Positions 11,141-22,388 of a DNA stretch of 64,000 nt are shown here, piece by piece. Within the stretch, counting starts at the first letter, position 1. Each line of letters starts with the position of its first letter. The notes beneath the pieces are model-generated. The model saw only the letters and a program-made list of their open reading frames with translations. It was not told where the DNA came from and did no database searches. A program made the translations under genes and the position numbers. The stretch is from positions 1,289,896 to 1,353,895 of the forward strand of contig ML682223.1 in the NCBI GenBank assembly GCA_007922195.1, given 5' to 3'. The DNA is from Podocnemis expansa. Taxonomy: Eukaryota; Chordata; Testudines; Podocnemididae.

Positions 11141-11390
11141 AGGAAGTAGCCCAGGGGGCTGATCTAGAGTGGGGAGATGTTCTGAAATAGCAGCTCCGGT
11201 CATTCAGCAAATAACACGAGCAGAAGGGTGATGAGCAGCTGAGGAGAGCAAGATGGGACCCTGAGCTGCAATATTATAGATGCAGCTGAGCAACTTCCCC
11301 GTTTGTTCCCTAGCCTGATGTGGGTCGCTTCCCCATGGCCTGTCGGCTCCCTAAGCACATCCATAACTAAATTGCGTCATCAGCTTAGAG

Positions 11391-11578
11391 CAGGAGTCTC
11401 AAACATACAGCCTGCGGGCTGCAGGCAGCCCCTAAAGCTATTTCTTGTGGCCCACAATGACACTATTGTTCCTGATGTTTGCAATATCATTGTATGAAAA
11501 GGTTTCAGTGGTGTGGCTCTCAGGCTAATGTACTAATCCCCATGCAGCCCTTGTGGTGATTTGAGTTTGAGACCCCTG
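11391..11578. mobile_element. hAT-type MITE, 188 bp
   Basis: Inverted termini CAGGAGTCTCAAAC and GTTTGAGACCCCTG enclose 188 bp. The 8-bp flanks GCTTAGAG (11383-11390) and GCTGAGAG (11579-11586) match at seven of eight positions, as expected of hAT insertion. No coding capacity. Confidence 0.8.
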
Positions 11579-11586
11579 GCTGAGAG

Positions 11587-12092
11587 GGAACATTGTAGTC
11601 TTACTATGGGGTTCTGAAATTTCCTTTGAATCATTCTGTATTGGCCTATCAGAAAAATTATGCTCCCATAGGAAATATTTCTTCCTTACATTAACTAGTG
11701 ATCACTTTACTTTTTGAAACGTAATTATTAGCCCTTATAATATTACCCCAGCAAGGGTTAAGCAAAGATCATTTTCTTATGTGTATAATGATCCAGTCCT
11801 CTTGAAATTCAGTAAGTTATTTGACTCAATAATATCTTAGGTCAATGAGTTCCCAGGATTATCTACATGTGAAAACAGTATCCATTTTAAAACTAATTTT
11901 GTTGTAACTCTTAGTCTCATATTGCAGGCAAAGATGAATAGAAGCAATCAACTACCCTTTTTTATACCATGCCTCATTATCTTATATTCCTCTCTACAGT
12001 CATTTATTTATGAAATTCCCTGTGGATGTGGAAATCCAACCCACTGTGCTTGAATCTGAGAAGAAATTTAAATACAAAGAAGTAATGAGTGG
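11587..12092. other. AT-rich intergenic, nothing recognised
   Basis: About 500 bp of AT-rich sequence between a MITE and a TAA microsatellite. No gene, repeat end or conserved block could be assigned. Confidence 0.45.
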
Positions 12093-12107
12093 AATAATAA
12101 TAATATT

Positions 12108-12140
<33 letters not shown>
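12093..12140. repeat. (TAA)n microsatellite
   Basis: An imperfect then perfect TAA run of about 48 bases, 130 bp upstream of the LTR start at 12269. Confidence 0.9.
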
Positions 12141-12141
<1 letters not shown>

Positions 12142-12268
12142 TGTTCAGTGTTGGCCTAATACTAAGCTCTTGAATTAGTTTTACAACTAATTTCAGTCAG
12201 AGCAGTTCAGCCAATTCTATGCATTTTTGACAATCCTAGCCAAAATATACGTCAAATGAGAATGCAAG

Positions 12269-13465
12269 TGTAGCAGGAAGGCACAGCCCCCCTTGGAGAT
12301 AGGCTGGAGGGTGCTGCCTGTCTGCAGGGGGTGGAGCCAGAGGTGGCCTCGTAGTCAGGCTGGAAGCAGAGGGGCAGGACAGGAAGTATAAAAAGGGAGG
12401 CAGTCAGCTCAGTTGAGCACAAGCTGCCGAAGAGAAAGGATGCACCTTGGCTTGCTCCTGACCCTGGGCTGCCCTGTGGGGAAGCCGGGCTCCAGCCACT
12501 GGATTTGGGCCTGGACGTCTGGCCGGGGTCACCCGCAGCTGGGGACTGGGAGCTGCTGCCCGGATCCAGGTCCACCATAGGCCTGCAGGTGAAGCCTCTG
12601 CCAGAGAGGCAGCCAGGCGCTCCTGAGCTATTCCCTGCTGGGCTCCCCACATTACTGCCACCCCCCTGTGACTTGGAGGAGCTGCCCTTGGCTGTTGGGG
12701 GCCCAAGCCTCTGCCCACCTCATGCGACCTGGAGGAGTTACCTTCTGTGGAGGAACTTGATGGACTCCCCAACCTGCCGCTGCCTGTTGAGATGGAGGGG
12801 TTTTATAATTTCCCCCTGGGTGATTATCCCAAAGAACCAATGGATGAGGTATGGCGGGCGTATGAGGCCAGGGGTGGCTCAGGGGAGTGTGGGTCTCAAC
12901 CCTTGATAGGGAGCCAGATCTCAGGGACACCATATAGAATCATAGAATCCTAGGGTTGGAAGGGACCTCATAGGTCATCTAGTCCAACCCCCTGCCAGAG
13001 GCAGGACCACTCCCACTAAACCATCCCAGTCATGGTTTTGTCCTGTGGCCAGGACCCTGCTGACCCCTGCACCAAGGCTCCAGGCTCCATAGGGCACACC
13101 TCAGGGTTGGTGTGTTGTGGCCAGGACCCTGCTGACCCCAGCCCAGAGGCCTCAGCCCCTTTTGGGGACCTCAGCTGGAACACAGTGGAGCTGTGAGATC
13201 CTACTCCCTCGTTGATCTCTAGCCTTGCCCCTGAGCTTTCTCATGGGCCATAAACCTGAGAGGCAGCACTGTTACTTCCCCCTCACTTTAGAGACTAGGA
13301 CTGTGGACCTATAGGCCCAAAAGTGGACCTGAGATGGTGAAACTATTGCCCTGCCAAGGGGATAAAGACTTGGTGATCCCACCCTCCAAGGGGCCTTGGA
13401 CCTGAAGCAGCCTCCTCTCCCCCTCAGGAGGGTGGGCAGCTTACTTGCAACAAGCCACGGATGAG
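12269..13465 (+). mobile_element. LTR with acidic DLxELP coding-like segment, copy 1
   Basis: The start TGTAGCAGGAAGG matches the exact 5' end TGTAGCAGAGGGG of the solo LTR at 61251-62081. A TATA box (GTATAAAAAGGG) lies near 12388. From about 12660 to 12900 the + strand encodes CDLEELPLA and then CDLEELPSVEEL, NLPL, FPLGDYPKEP, the same acidic pattern as in copies 2 and 3, with a frameshift between the two DLEELP units. A CR1 tail (12935-13040) is inserted in it. The 3' end is approximate because no clear target duplication was found. I do not recognise the encoded segment. Confidence 0.55.
12935..13040 (-). mobile_element. CR1 LINE 3' tail, antisense, inserted in LTR
   Basis: The + strand reads ATAGAATCATAGAATCCTAG followed by GGTTGGAAGGGACCTCATAG, the reverse complement of the CR1 3' end seen at 32526 and 50339. 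It is only about 105 bp, severely 5'-truncated, and interrupts the LTR starting at 12269, so it is younger than that LTR. Confidence 0.85.
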
Positions 13466-13599
13466 TATGGCAAGAAATTGTGCTGTCAGTGAATGTCCTA
13501 TCCCATGCCAAGCTGCAATATGGCAAGTTTAATTCTTGTGAGGACAACGGTGTCTTTCACTGCAGTGTAACCAAGCAATGTACACACACAGTGGACCAG

Positions 13600-14970
13600 T
13601 TAGAAGTGTAAAAAACAGCAGTATTTCAGTATGGCATGAATTGATTGTTTCCCCTCCCCCACCAAATTGGGTGGGGAGGTACACTGGTGGAGAAGGTAAT
13701 GAAAGTCCCAGACCATCTGTAGCTGTGTTTCCACACGTAGTTTTCTGGACCATGGCAGCTGAGGCCTTCATGTGCCTGCAGCTTCCTGCTGACTGGTGGG
13801 TGGTCCACAGTTCAGCCACTTGCTCTGTCAGGACCTTTATTTGTTGAGCTAGTCCCTCTTTATTATTGACCATCAATGTCCTGAGTGGTCTGCCAGATGC
13901 TGCACCTGTGGACATACAGGGCTGATCTTCTTCATCCTCATGGGTAGCCTGCCTCTTCTCCTTCTCTCGATCTCTTTAATTAGCTGAGAGTAATCTGGCA
14001 GGCTTTCCTGTCATTCCCTCAGCTGAAGGTGAAGTGGAATGAGGCCCTGGTATTGGGCTCCTTGCACTACCTGCGCCAAACTAGTCTGGTTCATCTTCTC
14101 AGCAGTCACAGCTCCTCTCATGACAGCTTTCTGTAACAGCTTCTCAAGTCTCTGTACATAGTCAGAAACCTTCTCACTTTTTCACTGTTCGCTGCTGAGG
14201 AATTCACGATAGATGTCCTCTGCACTCTCCTTTCTTCCAAAAGCATTGGTAAGGGCCTCTAGATGGTCTTTTACACTGACCCCAGGGTCAACCAGTTTTA
14301 GAGAAAGGATCACATCTAGTGCTAGGACCCAAAGACTCCGTATTAGATATGTCCACTTCTCTATATCAGGTACAGACCACCCCTGCAGCATTTCTTTGGT
14401 GTGTTCCAACCAGAGTTCAAATCCTTCCTCCCCAGGCATTGTGGTGGAATCTCTAAAGAATAACCTTAGCTCATGGTATGTGCTGGAGGCATGGTGGGGC
14501 TGCATAGCCTTGTCCAATACTACGTCTAAAGCCTTCTCCCATGCCCCCAATGAAGAGGTAGTCCCTTGGTTTGGGGCCAGTGGGCTATGGCCCAATCAAT
14601 CTGGTACATTGGCCATAGTCTTTCCTTCCTTTTCCAGAAAAGCAGTCAAATTCTTCAGGAACTCAGTCTTGGAGGTTGGAGCCTTTGGGGCCTCACCCCT
14701 CACTGTTACTATCTTCCATATGTTGCCTGCAATCTTTAACTCTGGTGGCACCGACAAGGTTTCCACAGCCCGTTTCAATTCACAGAGCATGTCATAGGTT
14801 CCCTTGTCCCTCTGGGATACCTGTCCATGCATTCTACATTTAGCTATGTGCATCTATAGGGAGGGTTCAGAGCCTTTATCAAATCCCTCAGGTATCCCTT
14901 GCACCAGTATGCAGTTTCTAGGGTCAATGTTCACTTCCTTACACCAATTCTCTTATAGCTGTGAGGCCAT
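13600..14970 (-). pseudogene. Broken PNMA/Ty3-gypsy-type gag
   Basis: On the minus strand, from an ATG at 14970, a sequence like the start of PNMA/Ty3-derived Gag proteins can be followed (LENWCKEV, CILVQGIPEGF, a KAVETL region). After it come the capsid-like segment at 14595-14182 (GEEGFELWLEHTKEMLQGW, LEALTNAFGR) and a further capsid segment to about 13920 (EKVSDYVQRLEKLLQKA, recognisable despite a stop). Stop codons occur within the first 40 residues and between segments, and the frame shifts, so it is not functional. No protease, reverse transcriptase or integrase is seen. It could be a remnant of a Ty3-type retroelement or a decayed PNMA-like gene. Multiple stops and the absence of an intact relative here favour the former. 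Confidence 0.65.
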
Positions 14971-15544
14971 TATGGAAATTTTCTTTAGCTCCAAACACAA
15001 CAAAATAGGGTCCCAACTTGAGGGGTCCCTCGGGTGTGCTTGTGAGGGGTACTGACCCAGGGGTCCTGGATGAGCCCCCCCCCCCCCCGATGTAACCCTT
15101 CTGCCAGGGCAAGATGGCAGAACAAGGGCTGGGTTCTGTATCTAGGGGTTTCCAAATAATGTACACCACCAACTGGCTGAAGCCTCCACCCAATCTTCTG
15201 GAAAATCCTGCACTTTTCCCTGGGCACCTCAAAGGAGTAATGCTTCCATGCTCACAAGCACAAATCTGAGTGTATTATACAGTACTTTTAATAGTAATAA
15301 AAGGAGAGTAAAGATGCAATAACAAAACCAACACTAATTTGGTTAATCAGTGCAAAAAGAAGACTGCCACCAGAATCCCACAGCATAAAAGAACATATGA
15401 ACTCAATAGCAAAACTGGCACTGATCTGGAGAAACAGTGCAGAACAAGGTTCCCAACAAATCCCAGGGTATGTAGAGAATGTCTCTTGTGTCAGCTGTCC
15501 ACCAGTACCACCCACTGGTCACTCACACTGGGGGCTGAACTGTC
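14971..15544. other. Possible leader/LTR remnant of the gag element
   Basis: Lies directly upstream of the minus-strand gag start and ends where unit B homology begins. It contains a 14-base C run (15075-15088) and AT-rich sequence. It may be the element's 5' leader or LTR, but no LTR ends were found. Confidence 0.3.
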
Positions 15545-16644
15545 CAGCAGCAGGATGGTGCACTCTGAGGGATTTTGGACCCAGTTGTGGCAATTTCTAT
15601 GCTTTCTATCAGGGAGAGGCTACCAGAAGGGAGAGGCTGTTACCCAGTTTCAAACTCCAACATTTGAAACAAGGAGGTGTAAAGCCTGTCCACATGCATG
15701 TTACGGTCCTTGGGATTCACCATGGGGCACATCTTCTAGGAGTAAAAGCAGATGCTCAAATTCCATGGCTATGAAAAGATTCTCAGAAAGGCTGAAAGAT
15801 AAATGAGTGAGTCTAAGTGAGTGGCTCCCAATCTTTTTGACTCAAGGGCTGCAAATAACACTTCTACCACTCAGAAGGATCACCATCCTATTTACTCATA
15901 AAGCATGCATTGATCTACACTTCTTTAAGGGCAACAGAAGACTCCATATTGAAAGTAAATCTCTTGAGGCAACTGTGGTTATTTGTGTGACACTGTCTGG
16001 GTCTGAGGGACCGTTTATGGTTATATTTCATATTTGCAATAATCCATAGGTGATATGCTATATTTGGTGTCAATAGAAAGCCCATAATCTGCTAGGAATG
16101 ATTATATGGTTTATATGTAGGTATTGTATCTATGTTAGAAATTAGGAATCTATGTGTTTTATGTGCATTCCAAGTTACTTGATTTTAAGGCAGTCCCAGT
16201 CTGGGAGTCTGCAAAACCACTGTCCTCTTAATGGCCCATTAAAAGAAATCCAGGCCTAGGAAGAAATCTGTTTGAGTCATTCAGACTGAGAATGTGACTC
16301 ACCTCCATTTTGATTTGGCAAGGAGTCTGAGAGCATGGGGAAAGCCAAAGGTGATACAAGGCAAGGGCCCCATCTCCATTTTGTCTTCAGTCTTTCTGCA
16401 ACCAACATCCTCCTCTGGAACTATTCTTCTGGGATGAACAAAGAACTGGTACCCACCCAGTTTCTGGGTGCATATCAGAGGAATTGGACTAACCTGAAAA
16501 CTGCATATTCATCAAGGACTTGCTTTCTGTGTACTCAGTCATTTTTATGTATGTGATTCATTTTGACCCTTTAACATCTCTCATATTTAGTTTTTCCTTT
16601 TATATTAAACCTTTAGTTGCAGTTACTAAAGGATTGGCTGGCAG

Positions 16645-17416
16645 CAGTGGCGTCGTTAGCGCTGGGCACACGGGGCACGTGCCCCGGGTCCCAACGCCGG
16701 TGCCCCGGGTCTCCGGCCCAATCGGGCTGGGGATCCGGGTCCCGATCCCTGGCGGTCCGCGGCCACAGCAGCCACGTCTCTGGCCAGGGATCCGGGGCCT
16801 CTCTGGCCGCCCGGCAGGCCCTGCCCCCTGGCCTGGGATAGGGCCAGGGGGAGGCCACGCTGCTGCCGCCAGCTAGCCTGCTCTGCCATGCGGCGCGGCT
16901 CAGCCTAGCCTGGCCTAGTGCGGCCGCTGGAGGCCGGGCCCGCGGCCGCAGCCCTGGATCCCGGGCCGGGGCCGGGGACGCTGCAGCCGCAGGCTGCTGG
17001 CCGGGTCCCGGATCCCCGGCTGGGGACGGGGTCGCCGCAGCTACCGGCGGCCAGGCCAGGGATCTGGGGCCCGGCTGGCTGACCGCAGTGGCACTGTCCC
17101 CTGCTGGGGATCCGGGACCTGGCTAGCAGCCCGCGGCTGCAGCGGCCCCGTCCCCCACTGGGGATCTGGGGCCTGGCTGCAGCCGCGGCAGCCCCGTCCC
17201 CGGCCGGGGATCCAGGGCCGCGGCTGCGAGCCCAGTCGCACAGGGCCTGGCCAGGCTAGGCTGAGCCGTGCGACCCAGCTGGCGGCGGCGGTGCCGCAGC
17301 CTCCCCCTAGCCCCATCCCAGGCCGGGGGGTGTGGCCTTTTGGGTGGGGACGGGGCCTGTCCTCCAGGGGGCGGGGCCCGTGCCCCGGGTCTTTCCCCGC
17401 CCCAGCGACGCCCCTG
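16645..17416. mobile_element. GC-rich hAT-type MITE, 772 bp, perfect 8-bp duplication
   Basis: The left end CAGTGGCGTCGTTAGCGCTG and right end CCCCAGCGACGCCCCTG are inverted hAT-type termini. The flanks GCTGGCAG at 16637-16644 and 17417-17424 are identical. The interior is strikingly GC- and CpG-rich, with repeated CCGGGGATCC-type motifs, in an otherwise AT-rich window. The long overlapping open frames on both strands are a product of this composition. No transposase is encoded. Confidence 0.9.
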
Positions 17417-17790
17417 GCTGGCAGTGTGGTATTTTGGGTACGACCCAAGCCTATATGCATCTACGTGATGTGGCTGGCCCTTTGGGGTCAGTAGAACCTA
17501 TTTCTTTAAGAGGCCCAGTGGCTAGGTGGGAATCAGAGGTGCTGATGTGCAATAAAGGGGGCTATTTCTACTTTGCTCTGCTTGGTGATGACCAGAGTGG
17601 GGAATCAGAAGCATGTTTTGCTACTGATTGGGAGACTGGTTTAAGTAACACCCATCAGTGGTTTGGGGTTTGGCCCTTGGTTTTGCAGCTTGCCCTGATT
17701 TTGGCACATTCAAAAGGTTAACCCACGAGGCCTGGATCACAATTTGTAGATTCACTATTCTACACCTAAAATACTCACTGTATGGCATGT

Positions 17791-18859
17791 TGTAGAGAGG
17801 AGGACTGGCCTCCTCAGGAGATGGGCAGGGAGCACTAATTGGACCAAAGGGGGTCAGAGCCCAAAGGCATATGCTTGTCAAATCAGAAACAAGGGGGTGG
17901 GAGAGAAAGTACAAGAAAAGGGCCGGGGGGCTCAGTTAGGCACTGAACACCAAAGGAGAAAGACAGCCCTCAGTGCTCCTCTGAGCTCCAACCCTCCCTC
18001 TGGCTGGGTGAGGAAGGACCTCCCACCCAGGGCTGGGAAGACTGGCCAGGGCCACCCACTGCTGTCCCCCTTTTAGGGGGGCAAATCCAAGCAGCCCCAG
18101 AAACCCTGAGGAACTGCTTGACCCTTGGGGGACTGCACCCTGCCCCGAGCTGCCAGCTCCCAATGATGCAGACCCATAACTGCATTCCTGTAACTTGGAA
18201 GAGCTTCCACTGGCTGAAGAAGAGAATTTAACCCCAACAGACTGTGCCTTAGAAGAGCTGCCACTTGTGGAGGACCAGAAGGAGTTGCCAGACCTGCCCC
18301 CATCAGATGACATGGAGGACTTCTGCAACCTTCCTCTGGGTGACTACCCGGAGGAGAGTGATGAGGAACACTCTGATCAGTCTCATCAAAGGGGGAGGGA
18401 GGAAGTGACTCTGGGGAGAGGTCCAACAGGCCTGAGAACCTGAGACCATCAGACAGGACAGCATGTTACGGCTCAGACCCCACTGCTCTTGGGCCAAAGC
18501 CAGCTGACCCAACTAGTGCCCTGGGCTGGGACACAGTGGTGAGGGGTGAGCCTGCGTCTTCCTTCTTCTCCTCTCCCCCTTCAGGAGCAGCTCCTCTACG
18601 CCTACCTAACCACTGAGATCACCTGGCTAGTAGGCTGGTGAAGGTGCCCAAGGGCTAAATAATACTGTGTTTGTCTCTTCTGCCCATGGGCCAGAGACTT
18701 ACTGTTTGTCTGCCCCACCTGAGGGCTAGGAAGTAGTGGTATTTGGCAGTCCCACCCTGAGGGCCAGAGACTTTTTCTGCACCTGACCCCTAGTGACCAA
18801 GGGGATGGCAGGACTGAAAGAGCTCACCCCAGTGAGGAACAGGGATGCTCTCTTACACA
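17791..18859 (+). mobile_element. LTR with acidic DLxELP coding-like segment, copy 2
   Basis: It starts TGTAGAGAGGAGGACTGGCC, parallel to the TGTAGCAG start of copies 1 and 3. A decayed TATA region AGTACAAGAAAAGGG lies near 17909. The + strand encodes at 18195-18443 a very acidic segment with LEELPLAEEE, LEELPLVEDQ, ELPDLPPSDD and FCNLPLGDYPEESDEE, open for 82 codons. The probable 3' end is CTCTCTTACACA, followed by CATGC, similar to the left flank CATGT. It is inserted in the unit B hAT element. Confidence 0.55.
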
Positions 18860-20012
18860 CATGCTCACAAAGTACTAGTGTAGATTGACGGTAACTATAC
18901 ACTAAAGTACAAGGCCTGCAAGCTAACACATATTGGGTAGCCTCTTAAGTTGAGCCCAAATCACAAGATACTGAGATTTAGAGTTTTGTAGCTGTCAAGC
19001 ATGGTGGGTGCTGGTTTCTCTAAGCCCTCCTCTCCCACACTGCAGCCAGATAGAAGGAGTTCAGTGAGGAAACTGCCTCCTTGCTGATAGCCTATTTAGC
19101 TGGCTGCAGCAGGAAAACTTTACATATGTATCCTGTAGGCTCTGAATTCCACTGGGGTTGCTAGGAAGTGGCTCCTTTCTTCTGTCAGGTGATGGAAGTT
19201 CAGTTCCCTGCTTCCTCTGGTTCCAGAAGGGAGCCCAACACCTAGCAACCCAGGCATGGCATGGCACTTTGTCATGCTCCCTCTTTGAGTCAGGAAAGGG
19301 GAATCATGGTCTCCCTTCTACATGGTGCAGAAAGGAGCCTGAACTGATCTTATAGCCCAGACACAATGTGCTCCTCCAGGGTTCTTAGGTAGTGGCTCCC
19401 TATGCAGCCAGTAAGGGGGAGTTTACAGCCATCTTCAAAAGTGCCATGGACCACTTTTGACCCCCGTGCCACAACTTGGGACCTACTGGTCTAAGTCTTA
19501 GCGCTTCTTACTTTCTGTGGCTTTAGCAGTGCAGGACCATTCTTGCAATTCTGAAGCATTCACTTTGCCCTGAACTTCTGAGCCCATCAGGAGTCATTTC
19601 CTCTCATCTAGTGGACACGCTTAGGTTGAAATTCTACAGGATCTATTTTCAGCTCTTACTCTAATCAGGGTACACAGGCATAATACATCCAGCACTTCAA
19701 ATGTCCATCCAGCACTGCAAATGTCAGATGTAGGATTTATATGGTGGTTCTCAGACCACGGGAAGGAGACTTCCTTTCTGCTGTGTGGAATTCAGGTGTG
19801 TTGTCTGTTTCTTTAGTAAAGTTGGTGCTAAAGACTTGGGAAAGGATTAAGTCAATAACAGTCATACCCAGAATTTCAAAGTGTGGAAACTTCATTTTTT
19901 TTAATTATTATTTTCAAAAGCAGTAAATGACCTACAAGTTACTAAAAAAATTAAGTAGTTTTGAGAAATGTTTGGTTTCAAGATCATTTCCTTCTGTATT
20001 GCAAGGACCTTT

Positions 20013-20245
20013 AGCAAAACAAACAAAGAGTCCTGTGGCACTGTTGAAGACTAACAGATTTATTTATCACATGAGCTTTCATGGAGAAAATCCCACTTCA
20101 TCAGATGCTTTGAAGATGAGCAAAATTTAGAATGGGGGGGGGTAATAATTGCAGGGAAGTGTAAGTCATGGGAACAGGTCACACTGTAACAGCAAATCAA
20201 AATAGTTGTTAAGAGTCGCACTGTAGTATCATAGAGATTTGTTTC
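20013..20245 (-). mobile_element. PLE 3' tail fragment with hammerhead-like core
   Basis: In minus-strand orientation it reads AAAGCATCTGATGA, GTGGG hairpin, GAAAGCTCATGTGATAAATA, TGTTAGTC, GTGCCACAGGACTC. It extends upstream (20110-20245) into sequence shared with the region between endonuclease and tail in the PLE at 25958-26503. It marks the exact truncation point of unit B. Confidence 0.7.
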
Positions 20246-21030
20246 CTGCATTTATTTTAAAAAAAAAAAAAAGCATGCCCAGCCTCACTCATTCACTCAC
20301 TCTAAAGTTAACACAGATTGACACGAAACAAACACTAATTTATCAGTTAGAACATGATATTTTAAGTGAGTATCTGGCAAACCAATGCATAATCATTTTA
20401 GTAAAGAAAGCAGGAGTTACCACAAGCAAATAAAAGAAACAAAACACATGCTAGTCTGACAACACTACCCAGGATTACTCCCCAGCTTATTCTACTCATT
20501 TCTTACCCACAAGGCTGGCTGCTGGTGTTCAGCCAGTCTTGGGCCTCCTGGCCATAGGCATAGGCCCAATCTCTTGCAGTTGTTTTCAAAATGGTGCTTC
20601 GCTGCTAAAATGTTCCCAGCAGTTCAAAGAGTCTGCATGTGTTTCCAGCCCCTCCCCCACTTTTATTTTTAAAGGAAAGGGCAGGAGGGCTCCCCCTCTT
20701 TCTCACTGCTGTGTGATTCTCTTTGTCCCATCTGAGCCAGGGAAATCAATTTGCATTGCCTCTGTCATGCATCTCTACATCCTCTATTTTGAGATATAAC
20801 TCTGATGGACTGTACCATGTAACATACCTGGAAATATGCTTCACATTTGTACACATACATGATGCTGCAGGAAACATTATACAATAGCAATGCCACAAAG
20901 CAGTCTAAAGGGAACCTTTCATGGTACATTTTCCATAAGACTACACAATTACATTACAAAAGTGAACAGGAAAGTTAGCTTATAGTCCATTGTGCTTCAC
21001 AGGGCAGATACACAACAGAAATGTGGAAAA
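20246..21030. other. Unclassified repeat-like sequence
   Basis: Contains a 13-14 A run near 20260 and a stretch (20460-20800) with the composition of an antisense LTR, but no bounded ends were found. An open frame at 20539-20799 shows no recognisable domain. Confidence 0.3.
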
Positions 21031-21085
21031 CAAAAAAGGAGTCCTGTGGCAGTTTTGAAGACTAAGAAATTGATTTGTCACATAA
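21031..21085 (-). mobile_element. Short PLE tail fragment
   Basis: AAAGGAGTCCTGTGGCAGTT followed by GAAGACTAAGAAATTGATTT is the complement of the PLE end (GTGCCAC, GTTAGTC). It stops before the hammerhead-like core. Confidence 0.6.
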
Positions 21086-21454
21086 TCATAATAGAAATGC
21101 TGGGTATCATAAAAAACAAACAAACAAAAAACTAAGACATGTATAATTTATAACAACAGCTGTTGATAAAGGATGACTTTCCAGAAAGAATGGTGCCAAG
21201 CACAGTTTTCTTCTAGCATCTAAAGATCTGTTTCTTTATATGGTGGTAGGTATCATTAGAAGAGAATCACTTTCTTAACAGCCTGATATTGCATGGTTTT
21301 AAAGTAGTTTCTGTAAAGTGAATATGTGATTACGTGTTCCATACCTCATGGCTGCTGTCTCTCATATGGCTGATATTGCTTAGCCCAAGAAAAAAACCTG
21401 TTTAGACAAAATAAAACAAGAGGAAAATAAAACAACCAAATAAACAAGGTTTTA

Positions 21455-21590
21455 GACTATACACTTCTAAGGCATAGAAATCCCATCTTTTGGAGTGATG
21501 TCCTTGAAAGAGGATTTTGATCTGGACTGTGCAGAAAGGTGTTTCCTTCTGCATTTGTAAGTGCCATTCATCCTGGCCCACTGCCTACTG
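21455..21590 (+). mobile_element. DIRS-like element relic, upstream piece
   Basis: This piece matches 52234-52370 (GTAGAAAACCCATCTAGTGG-type sequence, then TTTGTAAGTGCCATTCATCC). In the 52-kb copy that sequence runs straight into the recombinase-like region. Here the two parts are separated by about 2.4 kb of inserted sequence. Confidence 0.5.
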
Positions 21591-21877
21591 TAATCCCTAA
21601 CTTAATCTATGCTTGGCTTCTGTGTATGTATTAATCTATAAATCACATAAGTATTCTTTCTTTGTGGATTATTTTCATTATAGATTTATACTTAGGATAA
21701 GTATATGAGTTAGCATAAATTAAATGGCTTGGTGGAATGCTGGGTACATAACAGGACTGTGTAATTAAACAGCTTATGTTAACAGCCAAGGAAGTAAGCA
21801 TAGGTTGCAGAGAAGCTTAGAAAATAAGCTAATATCAAATATAACATCCTTATTGACTTCTTGGAAATGTAGTATCT

Positions 21878-22388
21878 GTGGGTATGTTCAGAGTCTTTAA
21901 ATCAAAATAATGATGGTTATTTCAATATAAAGTGCTGTATGTCCCCACTAGCTTTCCTTATTCTGAAATGAAGAACTCCCTCATTTCAAAATAAAGAGCA
22001 CTCATTTTGATATCTTAAAACCTGCTTTTATATGTAAATGATGGTTAAATCAAAATTATTATTTCAAAATAACACAGCATAGATGTGCTATTTGATTTAA
22101 CTCACTGCTTTTTAACACTTATTGACCTTCTTCCTCCCAAGGTGCCCCCCTTTTTCTATATATTGATTGGGGACATGGCCCTTCTTGGGGGCGATCTTGC
22201 CACACCTCCCATGGTACCCCTCTCCTAAATCAAACTAGCAAGACTTGTCCATGGACATGCTAGTTTGATCTGGGTTTCCAGTGGGGAAATGTTAGATCAG
22301 TTTAACTTAAATTGATTTAATTATTTTTATTTGAATTCAATTATATCAATGTTAAATCAATTTAGCACTCTCAGTGTAGACATAGCCT
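21878..22388. mobile_element. AT-rich MITE with GTGTAGACAT-type termini
   Basis: The left end GGGTATGTTCAGAGTC and right end CTCAGTGTAGACATAGCC are decayed inverted copies of the GGTATGTCTACAC terminus seen at 26504-26580 and 48330-48652. The interior is full of short TTAAATC / GATTTAA and TTTGAAAT inverted motifs. Confidence 0.45.

Larger units (their letters stand above)
15819..19488. mobile_element. Ancestral hAT-type element, copy B, with perfect 8-bp duplication
   Basis: Bounded by GAGTGGCTCCCAATCTTTTT and GGGACCTACTG with the identical 8-bp flank GTCTAAGT at 15811-15818 and 19489-19496. This is the best-preserved target duplication of the four copies. The element is stretched to 3.7 kb because a GC-rich hAT MITE (16645-17416) and an LTR (17791-18859) are inserted in it. 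Confidence 0.85.
15545..19998 (+). repeat. Segmental duplication unit, copy B (truncated, no receptor)
   Basis: From AGCAGGATGGTGCACTCTGA near 15548 it follows copy C (33376) and copy A (1150): the CATTTGAAACAAGG block, the shared hAT insertion, the post-hAT block GTCTAAGTCTTAGC, the CAGATGTAGGATTTAT block near 19723 and GAAATGTTTGGTTTCAAGATC near 19964. Similarity stops at about 19998, just before the GTGTCTCAGTA block, where a PLE tail begins. The receptor exon and its upstream spacer are missing from this copy. Confidence 0.75.

Noticed and set aside
16520..17721. Multiple GC-rich open frames
   Set aside because: All but their edges fall within a hAT MITE delimited by an exact 8-bp duplication. 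They are compositional.
20013..20245. Independent tRNA-type SINE of turtles
   Set aside because: The same sequence joins a PLE endonuclease frame on the same strand at 25958-26503, so a PLE tail is the simpler reading here. A SINE that borrowed this tail is not fully excluded.
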